Shown one piece after another: positions 1 to 5,444 of a stretch of DNA of 6,261 bases; the stretch's first letter is position 1; the number at the start of each line of letters is the position of its first letter. Location of the stretch: NCBI GenBank assembly GCA_023458595.1, contig JAEWYT010000037.1, forward strand, positions 1 through 6,261, in the 5' to 3' direction. The notes below the pieces were generated by a model. It ran no database searches, was not told the origin of the DNA, and worked only from the letters and a program-made list of their open reading frames with translations. The DNA comes from Pseudomonadota bacterium. GTDB taxonomy: Bacteria > Pseudomonadota > Alphaproteobacteria > Rhizobiales > Tepidamorphaceae. A program made the position numbers and the translations under genes.

Positions 1-93
1 ATGCACTACGATCTGGGATACATCGACCTGGAACAGAGGACCTTGCAGACCATCGACAACCCGTTCGGCACGAGGTTGTCACCCATGTCTTAG
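1..93 (+). CDS. IS481-like transposase/integrase, C-terminal end (partial)
   Basis: Thirty codons are open from the first base and end at TAG (91-93). The ATG at position 1 is probably an internal Met and not the start, because the peptide matches the extreme C-terminus I recall for IS481-type DDE transposases: HYDLGYIDLE, then DNPFG, then LSPMS and stop. The catalytic DDE core and helix-turn-helix would lie upstream, outside the window. The full enzyme would cut and join the ends of its own element. With only 30 residues, the family call rests on tail similarity plus the typical repeat that follows the stop. Confidence 0.65.
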   Translation: MHYDLGYIDLEQRTLQTIDNPFGTRLSPMS

Positions 94-101
94 GTACGTT
101 C

Positions 102-127
102 TGTTACCTATGTGTCCGGGCCGGACA
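102..127. repeat. Candidate right terminal inverted repeat of the IS
   Basis: Read inward from 127, the end begins TGTCCGG and runs to GGTAACA, with the TGT start typical of IS481-like ends. Its outer part is itself a near-perfect palindrome: arms 112-119 (GTGTCCGG) and 121-128 (CCGGACAC) around a single G at 120. The matching left repeat is outside the window, so the exact boundary is inferred. Confidence 0.5.
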
Positions 128-137
128 CCTGAGCGGC

Positions 138-214
138 TGGCGTCCCCGGCAGGATTCGAACCTGCGACCCCAGGATTAGGAATCCTGTGCTCTATCCTGC
201 TGAGCTACGGGGAC
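138..214 (-). tRNA. tRNA-Arg (anticodon CCT)
   Basis: A full cloverleaf can be folded by eye on the minus strand. The acceptor stem GTCCCCG (214-208) pairs with CGGGGAC (148-142). The D stem is GCTC/GAGC. The anticodon stem CAGGA/TCCTG (187-183/175-171) closes loop TTCCTAA (182-176), giving anticodon CCT at 180-178. The T stem GCAGG/CCTGC encloses TTCGAAT. The discriminator is G (141), and CCA is encoded at 140-138. It decodes the rare AGG Arg codon. It is transcribed toward the insertion sequence, whose end is 10 bases beyond the CCA. Confidence 0.97.
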
Positions 215-244
215 CGCGGTGGCTTTGAGCGGCCGGTCCGTGCG

Positions 245-273
245 GTAATAGCATGGCCGATCGGGACTTGCAG
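245..273 (-). promoter_or_regulatory. Candidate sigma-70 promoter for tRNA-Arg
   Basis: On the minus strand, CTGCAA (273-268) and TATTAC (250-245) are separated by 17 bases. Transcription would start near 238, about 24 bases before the tRNA 5' end. The match to consensus is only moderate. The site covers the ATG at 253 on the other strand, which mildly favours a later start for the neighbouring exported protein. Confidence 0.35.
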
Positions 274-302
274 CCACATATAGGCGATATCGGGATCGAA
301 AC

Positions 303-306
303 GGAG
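303..306 (+). promoter_or_regulatory. Shine-Dalgarno GGAG deciding a TTG start
   Basis: GGAG lies 9 bases before TTG at 316. That TTG opens directly into a classical signal peptide, whereas the in-frame ATG at 253 has no clear Shine-Dalgarno and would add 21 hydrophilic residues ahead of it. Confidence 0.5.
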
Positions 307-315
307 ACATCAAGC

Positions 316-1113
316 TTGCGGATACTCGCCGCGATCGCAGTCGTCGGGCTTTTGGCGCCGTCCACGGCGCGGGCCGACGCCTGCCCGCCGGTTCCGGGCG
401 AGACGGCGCGTGTCGCCGCGGTGATCGACGGCGACACGGTGCGGCTTCTGGACGGGCGCGAGGTGCGGCTCGTCTCGGCGCTGGCGCCGAAGGCGGAGAT
501 GGCGCCGGGCTCCGACGAGATGCGGAAACTCGCCGAAACGGCGACGAAATCGCTGTCGAATGAGATCCTCGGTCGCGAAATCGGTCTTGCCGTGACCGGA
601 AAGGGGCAGGATCGGCACGGACGGCTCCTCGCTCACGCCTTCGTCGACGGCGACCCGGAGCGCTGGCTGCAGCGCGAGACGATCGACAGGGGCCTTGCAT
701 GGGGCTATTCCCTGAACAACAATTCCCGTTGCGTCGGATTGCTACTTCGCCGCGAAGAGCGTGCGCGCATTGCGCGAGCCGGCCTGTGGGCAACGGAATT
801 CGGTACGATAGGCGATGCCGACCGGCCGAGGCTCCTGAGCGGGCAGACGGGCCGATTCGCGATCGTCGAAGGACGGGTGAAGACGGTTGGTGACCGGCCG
901 AAGAGGGCGTACCTCAATTTCGGCAAGAATTGGAGCGAGGATTTCACGGTTTTCGTGGATCGAGGGGACCGCGAACGGTTCAATGCCGCGGGGATCGACC
1001 TCAACGGGCTCGAGGGGAGGCGCGTTCGCGTGCGCGGCTGGATGCTCGACGACAGGGGGCCCGCCATACATTTGACGAATCCGGAGCAGCTCGAACTTGT
1101 CGACGCGCGCTAA
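316..1113 (+). CDS. Exported thermonuclease-family (SNase-like) protein, divergent active site
   Basis: From a TTG start this encodes 265 residues. Residues 1-20 form a signal peptide (LAAIAVVGLL core, ARA cleavage site before DA), so the product should be periplasmic. Residues about 30-160 form an SNase-like OB fold: DGDT at 38-41, VRL at 50-52, and DRHGR at 99-103. The canonical stretch after VRL, normally ending with Asp and PE, reads VSALAPK, so the acidic ligand and the catalytic Glu of staphylococcal nuclease are absent while both Arg positions appear kept. I recall an alphaproteobacterial subfamily with APK here, so this may be normal for the group. Residues 177-265 look like a second OB-type domain (YLNFGKNW, RVRVRGWM). 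Two Cys (23 and 139) could form a disulphide. The end overlaps the M48 gene by 17 bases, implying one transcript. Nuclease activity is uncertain. An alternative start is ATG at 253 (286 residues). Confidence 0.8.
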   Translation: MRILAAIAVVGLLAPSTARADACPPVPGETARVAAVIDGDTVRLLDGREVRLVSALAPKAEMAPGSDEMRKLAETATKSLSNEILGREIGLAVTGKGQDRHGRLLAHAFVDGDPERWLQRETIDRGLAWGYSLNNNSRCVGLLLRREERARIARAGLWATEFGTIGDADRPRLLSGQTGRFAIVEGRVKTVGDRPKRAYLNFGKNWSEDFTVFVDRGDRERFNAAGIDLNGLEGRRVRVRGWMLDDRGPAIHLTNPEQLELVDAR

Positions 1114-2644
1114 ATCGAGGGTTTTCGCCTTCAGGGCATCGGGCAGGGCATCGGGGCCGGCGCGACGTGCCGTCGCGGCGGGTGCGGTGCTCGCCGTCGC
1201 GCTCGCCCTGTCGGGCTGCGCCGGCGGCAGCCTGAACCTCGGCGACGGCGGCAGCCTGGCGTCGACGACCGCCGCGGCGAAGCCCGCGAAGGCCAATTCC
1301 GGCTTCGACGAAAAGGAAGTGGCGCTCGGCCAGCGCGAGCATCCCAAGATCGTCGCGGCCTTCGGCGGTACCTACGCCGACCCGAAGCTGCAGCGCTATC
1401 TCGACGAGACGGTGGACAAGCTTTCCCGCGCTTCCGACCGGCCCGACCTCGACTACCAGGTGACGGTGCTCAACTCGCCGTCGATCAACGCCTTCTCGCT
1501 CCCCGGCGGCTACATCTACGTGACGCGCGGGCTGCTGGCGCTCGCCAACGATTCCTCGGAGACCGCCAACGTCCTCGCCCACGAGATGGCGCACATCATC
1601 TCGCGGCACGCGATCAAGCGCGAGGAGCAGGCCAATTCCGTCGCGGTGATGAGCCAGGTGGTCAACGACGTGATCCGCGATCCGGAAGCCGGCCAGGCGG
1701 CGCTGGCGCTGACCAAGGGCCGGCTCGCCCAGTTCTCGCGCCAGCAGGAACTCGACGCCGACGTCATCGGCATCCGCATGGCGGCGAAGGCCGGCTACGA
1801 CCCGGAAGGCGCGGTCGCCTTCCTGCGCGCGCTCGAGCGGCAGACCGACCTGCACTCGAAGGTCCTGAACCAGGCCTACGACGCCGGCCGCGTCGACATC
1901 TTCGCCAGCCACCCGGCGACGCCGCAGCGCATCCTGGCGGCGGAGCGCGAGGCCGCCCAGGTCGGCCGCAACGCGGACATGGAGCGCGACCAGTCGAGCT
2001 ACTTCAAGGTGATCGACGGCATGGCCTACGGCGACGACCCGCGCGAGGGCTTCGTGCAGGGCCGCACCTTCATCCACCCGGCGCTCGGCATCACCTTCAC
2101 GCTGCCCGAGGGCTACGGGCTGGAGAACACGTCGCGGGCGGTGGTCGGGTTCTCGGCTGCCGGCGACATCATCCGTTTCGACGCGGTCGCGGTGCCGAGC
2201 ACGGTGTCGCTGTCGGACTATCTCGCCGCGGATGCGGTGCGCGGCGGCCGCGTCACCGACATCACGCCGATCACGGTGAACGGCTTCCCCGCGGCGACGG
2301 CGACCGTCGGCGGCGAGGGCTGGACCTTCAAGGTCGCGGCGATCCGCGGCGACGGCAACAGGGTCTATCGCTTCATCCTCGCCTCGCGCGACCTCGACCA
2401 CGCCCGAGAGACGGAGCTCCTCGAGGCGGCGCAGAGCTTCCGCACGATCCCGCCGGAAGAGGCCCGTGCCATCAGGTCGCAGCAGCTCGACATCGTCACG
2501 GTCGGCCCGGGCGACACCGTGGAGAGCATCGCCACGCGGATGGCCTTCTCGGACCATCAGGTCGAGCGCTTCCGGGTGCTGAACGGCCTGTCGCCGGCCG
2601 ACAAGCTCAGGCCTGGCCAGGAAGTGAAGATCGTCGCCAGGTAG
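1097..2644 (+). CDS. M48-family zinc metalloprotease lipoprotein with C-terminal LysM
   Basis: The 515-residue product begins at TTG inside the end of the preceding gene. GGAG at 1083-1086 is 10 bases upstream, and no later start would keep the export signal. An Arg-rich N-terminus and hydrophobic stretch (about 25-38) end in lipobox LSGC with Cys41, so it should be lipid-anchored in the envelope. The protease domain spans roughly 75-290. The zinc motif HEMAH is at 162-166, and ELDAD (218-222) supplies the third ligand Glu218 and the conserved Asp, so the active site looks intact. Residues about 308-455 form a domain I cannot name (FIHPALGITFTLPEGYGLEN). Residues 464-515 are LysM-like (VGPGDTVESIA, VLNGL, LRPGQEVKIV), suggesting peptidoglycan binding. 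This fits the BepA/LoiP type of envelope quality-control protease. BepA carries TPR repeats instead of LysM, so I give no gene symbol. It converges with rpoH, and the 61-base gap holds no clear terminator. Confidence 0.9.
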   Translation: MSTRAKSRVFAFRASGRASGPARRAVAAGAVLAVALALSGCAGGSLNLGDGGSLASTTAAAKPAKANSGFDEKEVALGQREHPKIVAAFGGTYADPKLQRYLDETVDKLSRASDRPDLDYQVTVLNSPSINAFSLPGGYIYVTRGLLALANDSSETANVLAHEMAHIISRHAIKREEQANSVAVMSQVVNDVIRDPEAGQAALALTKGRLAQFSRQQELDADVIGIRMAAKAGYDPEGAVAFLRALERQTDLHSKVLNQAYDAGRVDIFASHPATPQRILAAEREAAQVGRNADMERDQSSYFKVIDGMAYGDDPREGFVQGRTFIHPALGITFTLPEGYGLENTSRAVVGFSAAGDIIRFDAVAVPSTVSLSDYLAADAVRGGRVTDITPITVNGFPAATATVGGEGWTFKVAAIRGDGNRVYRFILASRDLDHARETELLEAAQSFRTIPPEEARAIRSQQLDIVTVGPGDTVESIATRMAFSDHQVERFRVLNGLSPADKLRPGQEVKIVAR

Positions 2645-2705
2645 GCGCGCGGATATGGGCGCGTGGCGAACGCCGTTTCCCGGCCCTATCCGACGGAAAT
2701 GCGTC
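2645..2705. other. Convergent intergenic gap without a clear terminator
   Basis: This is the 61-base space between the M48 stop on the plus strand and the rpoH stop on the minus strand. Only very short self-complementary pieces (for example GGC/GCC around 2662-2671) are seen, and there is no T run on either strand. Termination here may be Rho-dependent. Confidence 0.4.
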
Positions 2706-3569
<864 letters not shown>

Positions 3570-3609
3570 GGCATTCACACCGAGCTCTTTCGCATCGTAT
3601 CCGGAGAGA

Positions 3610-3635
3610 AACGATCAGCCTGACTGCACGGTTCG
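3610..3635 (-). promoter_or_regulatory. EcfG-like general-stress promoter of rpoH
   Basis: On the minus strand, CGAAC (3635-3631) and CGTT (3613-3610) are 17 bases apart. The alphaproteobacterial EcfG/RpoE2 consensus is GGAAC-N16/17-CGTT, so the only mismatch is the first base. Transcription would start near 3602, leaving a leader of about 33 bases before the ATG at 3569. In Sinorhizobium meliloti, rpoH2 is known to be controlled by the EcfG-type factor RpoE2, which fits this position. Activity here is inferred. Confidence 0.65.
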
Positions 3636-3640
3636 ACAAT

Positions 3641-3677
3641 CAAAGCAGAAAAGCCGCCCGGCTTGAAGCCGGGCGGC
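3641..3677 (-). terminator. Rho-independent terminator of carD
   Basis: The minus-strand RNA forms a perfect 10-bp GC-rich stem: GCCGCCCGGC (3677-3668) pairs with GCCGGGCGGC (3662-3653) around a 5-base loop. It is followed by TTTT (3652-3649) and a T-rich tail to 3642. It lies 50 bases past the carD stop and just upstream of the rpoH promoter, insulating the two genes. Confidence 0.85.
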
Positions 3678-3727
3678 GCGCAGAGCGGCCATGCGTCAGG
3701 TAAAAGACGCGTGATCGGACCGGTTTC

Positions 3728-4300
3728 TCAGGCGGCTTCGTCGCGCTCGTCCTCGTCGGCCGCGGCGGCGCCACGGCGCGGACCCTTGGCGAGATTCGCC
3801 TCGATCTCGCGAATCGCCTCGGTTTCGGTGATCTTCTTCACCGCGGCGATCTCGCGGGCCATACGGTCGAGCGCGGCTTCGTAGAGCTGGCGCTCGGAAT
3901 AGGACTGCTCGGGCTGCGATTCGGCCCGGTGCAGGTCGCGAACCACCTCGCCGATGGCGATGATGTCGCCGGAATTGATCTTGGCCTCGTATTCCTGGGC
4001 GCGGCGGCTCCACATGGTGCGCTTCACGCGGGCGCGGCCCTTGAGCACGCCGAGCGCCTTGCCGACAAGGCCGTCTTCCGAGAGCTTGCGCATGCCGACC
4101 GTGGCGGCCTTCGCCGTCGGAACGCGCAGCGTCATCTTGTCCTTCTCGAAATTGATCACGAACAGCTCGAGCTTCGCGCCCGCCACTTCCTGCTCCTCGA
4201 TGGCGGTGATCTGCCCAACACCGTGCGCCGGGTAGACGATGTACTCGTTCGTCCGGAAACCCTGACGCTGAACCGATTTCTTGCCGTTGCGGGTGGTCAT
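3728..4300 (-). CDS. carD: CarD/CdnL-type RNA polymerase-binding regulator
   Basis: The 190-residue product belongs to the CarD/CdnL/TRCF family. Residues about 15-75 form the Tudor-like RNA polymerase-interacting domain, with the signature YIVYPAHGVGQI (20-31) and DKMTLRVP (54-61), which binds the beta subunit. Residues about 80-170 are a helical DNA-binding domain containing Trp97 in MWSRRAQEYEAKINSGD, near where family members stabilise the open promoter complex. The tail is Ala-rich and acidic (ADEDERDEAA). Family members tune rRNA and housekeeping promoters. Reading could extend upstream to 4408, but the family begins near the ATG at 4300. GAAG is 6 bases before that ATG, and the better AGGAG is 13 bases away. 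A long structured leader with its own promoter precedes it, and a strong terminator follows. Confidence 0.93.
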   Translation of the reverse strand: MTTRNGKKSVQRQGFRTNEYIVYPAHGVGQITAIEEQEVAGAKLELFVINFEKDKMTLRVPTAKAATVGMRKLSEDGLVGKALGVLKGRARVKRTMWSRRAQEYEAKINSGDIIAIGEVVRDLHRAESQPEQSYSERQLYEAALDRMAREIAAVKKITETEAIREIEANLAKGPRRGAAAADEDERDEAA

Positions 4301-4321
4301 ACTCTTCTTCAAACTCCTGCT

Positions 4322-4338
4322 GTCGCTTCCGAAGCGAC
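4322..4338. repeat. Perfect palindrome just upstream of the carD ribosome-binding site
   Basis: GTCGCTTC (4322-4329) and GAAGCGAC (4331-4338) are exact inverted copies around one C. In the carD RNA this is a stem of 6-7 bp with a tight loop, ending 3 bases before AGGAG. It could influence ribosome loading or RNA stability. Confidence 0.6.
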
Positions 4339-4350
4339 GTGTGCCTGCCG

Positions 4351-4408
4351 TTGGCGTCCGGGCCGAAAATTCCCGGGAAAGGAACCGACTCCAGGTCGCG
4401 GACGCCAA
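4351..4408. repeat. 10-bp inverted repeat enclosing a second palindrome
   Basis: TTGGCGTCCG (4351-4360) is exactly complementary to CGGACGCCAA (4399-4408) across 38 bases. Inside the loop lies the perfect 10-base palindrome TTCCCGGGAA (4370-4379). In the carD transcript this would fold as a closed domain. A run of six T precedes the stem in the transcribed direction, not after it, so it is not a terminator for minus-strand transcription. Confidence 0.6.
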
Positions 4409-4491
4409 AAAAGCCGCCGAATCCCACGCCTGAGGCGCTTCCGGATGACCTTGGGGCCACCGGATGGACAGCCGTCCTTGCTCTCACAAAA

Positions 4492-4513
4492 TATGCCCGC
4501 GCGACGGGCAATA
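4492..4513 (-). repeat. Imperfect hairpin early in the carD leader
   Basis: On the minus strand, GCCCG (4509-4505) and CGGGC (4499-4495) close loop TCGCG. The flanking ATATT and ATAT extend the stem with one bulge, and TTTTG follows (4491-4487 region). The short U run gives it a weak attenuator-like look, well short of a convincing terminator. Confidence 0.35.
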
Positions 4514-4541
4514 TGGGCGAGGGATTTCACCAGCTATTTGA

Positions 4542-4572
4542 AATATATAACACAATCGAGCGCGGATTCCAA
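4542..4572 (-). promoter_or_regulatory. Candidate sigma-70 promoter for carD
   Basis: On the minus strand, TTGGAA (4572-4567) is followed after 17 bases by TATATA (4549-4544), or after 19 bases by TATATT (4547-4542). This is the most AT-rich spot in a GC-rich neighbourhood. Transcription would start near 4535, between the fdxA stop and carD. Read-through from fdxA is also possible. Confidence 0.55.
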
Positions 4573-4631
4573 GTGTTGCGCCGCATCACGGCCGAACGCG
4601 GCGGCTTCACAGGACTTTCACGATCGCGGAA

Positions 4632-4970
4632 TCAGTCGCCTTCGCCGGGTTCCGGCGAGAACTGGGTCTCGAGTTTGTTGGCGACGCCGTCCCATTCCTT
4701 GGCGTCGGCGGGCGGCTCGCGCTTGATGGTGATGTTCGGCCACTTGGCGGCGTAGTCGGCGTTCAGCGCGACCCACTTCTCCAGGCCCGGCTCGGTATCT
4801 GCCTTGATCGCCTCGGCGGGGCACTCCGGTTCGCAGACGCCGCAGTCGATGCATTCGTCGGGATGGATGACGAGCATGTTCTCGCCTTCGTAGAAGCAGT
4901 CGACCGGGCAGACTTCCACGCAGTCCATGTATTTGCACCGGATGCAGTTGTCGACGACGACGTAGGTCAT
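4632..4970 (-). CDS. fdxA: Ferredoxin FdxA, 7Fe-8S type
   Basis: The 112-residue product is a cytoplasmic electron carrier with one [3Fe-4S] and one [4Fe-4S] cluster, the usual length for FdxA. By alignment from memory to Azotobacter ferredoxin I, Cys9, Cys17 and Cys50 bind the 3Fe cluster, and Cys21, Cys40, Cys43 and Cys46 the 4Fe cluster. Cys12 and Cys25 would be free. The core CPVDCFYEGENMLVIHPDEC (21-40) and the C-terminal WPNITIKREPP and EWDGV segments are typical. The ATG at 4970 is chosen because MTYVVVDNC is the standard N-terminus. The nearest GGAG is 13 bases away, so the ribosome-binding site is weak. It sits 81 bases after the S4 gene and is followed by the carD promoter. The electron partner is not evident from the neighbours. 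Confidence 0.96.
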   Translation of the reverse strand: MTYVVVDNCIRCKYMDCVEVCPVDCFYEGENMLVIHPDECIDCGVCEPECPAEAIKADTEPGLEKWVALNADYAAKWPNITIKREPPADAKEWDGVANKLETQFSPEPGEGD

Positions 4971-5051
4971 TTCCAGTTTCGAGCTCCGCGAAGGATCCGC
5001 CGGACGGGTGCCTATCCGTTTTGTCTGATCGGTTCAAGACAGGCGGGGGGA

Positions 5052-5444
5052 TTAGATTTCCTCTTCATCTGGAGCTTTGAGGTCGTTTTTCCAGGCGTCG
5101 ATCCGGCGCCGGTCGCGCTTGGTCGGCCGTCCCTCGCCACGGGGGCGCGATCCGGGATCGGCCTCTTCCGCCGGGGGAGGCGGCGGCGACAGATCGCAAT
5201 AGAGCGACTGGGCCTCGGATGCCGGGCCGCGCCGCTCGCCGATGGCTTCCACGCGCAGCACGAGAACGCGGCCGCGCAGAGCGATCGTGAGCACGTCGCC
5301 GGGCCTCACCGGCTGGCTCGCCCTGGCGATCCGCGCGGCGTTCAGTCGCACGTGCCCGCCGGTCACGAGGGAAGCGGCCAGCGTCCGCGTCTTGGCGACG
5401 CGGGCATGCCACAGCCATTTGTCGACGCGCTGGCCCGCGGTCAC
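5052..5444 (-). CDS. hslR: S4-domain RNA-binding protein, Hsp15-like
   Basis: The 130-residue product has an S4 domain at about 5-65, beginning QRVDKWLWHARVAKTRTLAA and continuing through GGHVRLN and VRPGD. The basic C-terminal segment GRPTKRDRRRIDAW (105-118) is typical of the Hsp15/HslR group, followed by an acidic end (APDEEEI). In E. coli, Hsp15 binds stalled 50S subunits carrying nascent chains; the same role here is inferred. A Pro run (87-91) marks the linker. The GTG start at 5444 overlaps the helicase stop as GTGA, so translation is probably coupled. The symbol is by family resemblance and is less certain than the domain. Confidence 0.88.
   Translation of the reverse strand: MTAGQRVDKWLWHARVAKTRTLAASLVTGGHVRLNAARIARASQPVRPGDVLTIALRGRVLVLRVEAIGERRGPASEAQSLYCDLSPPPPPAEEADPGSRPRGEGRPTKRDRRRIDAWKNDLKAPDEEEI

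Larger units (their letters stand above)
1..127 (+). mobile_element. Right end of an IS481-like insertion sequence (partial)
   Basis: This stretch holds the last 30 codons of a transposase, a 34-base untranslated tail and a terminal repeat ending in ACA at 127. The left part of the element lies outside the window, so completeness cannot be judged. The peptide end (DLGYIDLE, DNPFG, LSPMS) and the tail TTACCTATGT...CCGG...ACA resemble, from memory, the ends of IS481-family elements. The element stops 10 bases from the CCA end of a tRNA-Arg gene. No target-site duplication can be tested because only one end is present. Confidence 0.65.
4301..4535 (-). promoter_or_regulatory. Long, hairpin-rich 5' leader of carD
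   Basis: If the promoter at 4542-4572 is right, the carD mRNA has about 235 untranslated bases. Three inverted repeats lie in it: an imperfect stem around 4492-4513, a 10-bp stem spanning 4351-4408, and a 7-bp stem at 4322-4338 just before AGGAG (4314-4318). I recognise no known riboswitch or ribosomal-protein leader. The region also contains a GTG-started frame (4530-4309), treated here as unproven. Confidence 0.45.

Noticed and set aside
253..315. ATG at 253 as the start of the SNase-like protein.
   Set aside because: There is no clear Shine-Dalgarno, it would place 21 hydrophilic residues before the signal peptide, and it overlaps the candidate tRNA promoter. TTG 316 with GGAG fits better, though the ATG is not excluded.
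4301..4408. An N-terminal extension of CarD up to 4408.
   Set aside because: The 36 extra residues do not resemble the family, and they overlap the hairpins and ribosome-binding region. MTTRNGKKSV at 4300 is the usual type of N-terminus.
4575..4631. A possible terminator after fdxA (GCCGC/GCGGC pairing around 4576-4604).
   Set aside because: The stem is short with a wide loop and is not followed by a T run on the minus strand.
4978..5051. A possible fdxA promoter with TTGAAC (5038-5033) as its -35 element.
   Set aside because: The element 17 bases on (TAGGCA) matches a -10 poorly, and no CGTT follows for an EcfG reading, so the support is too weak to list.
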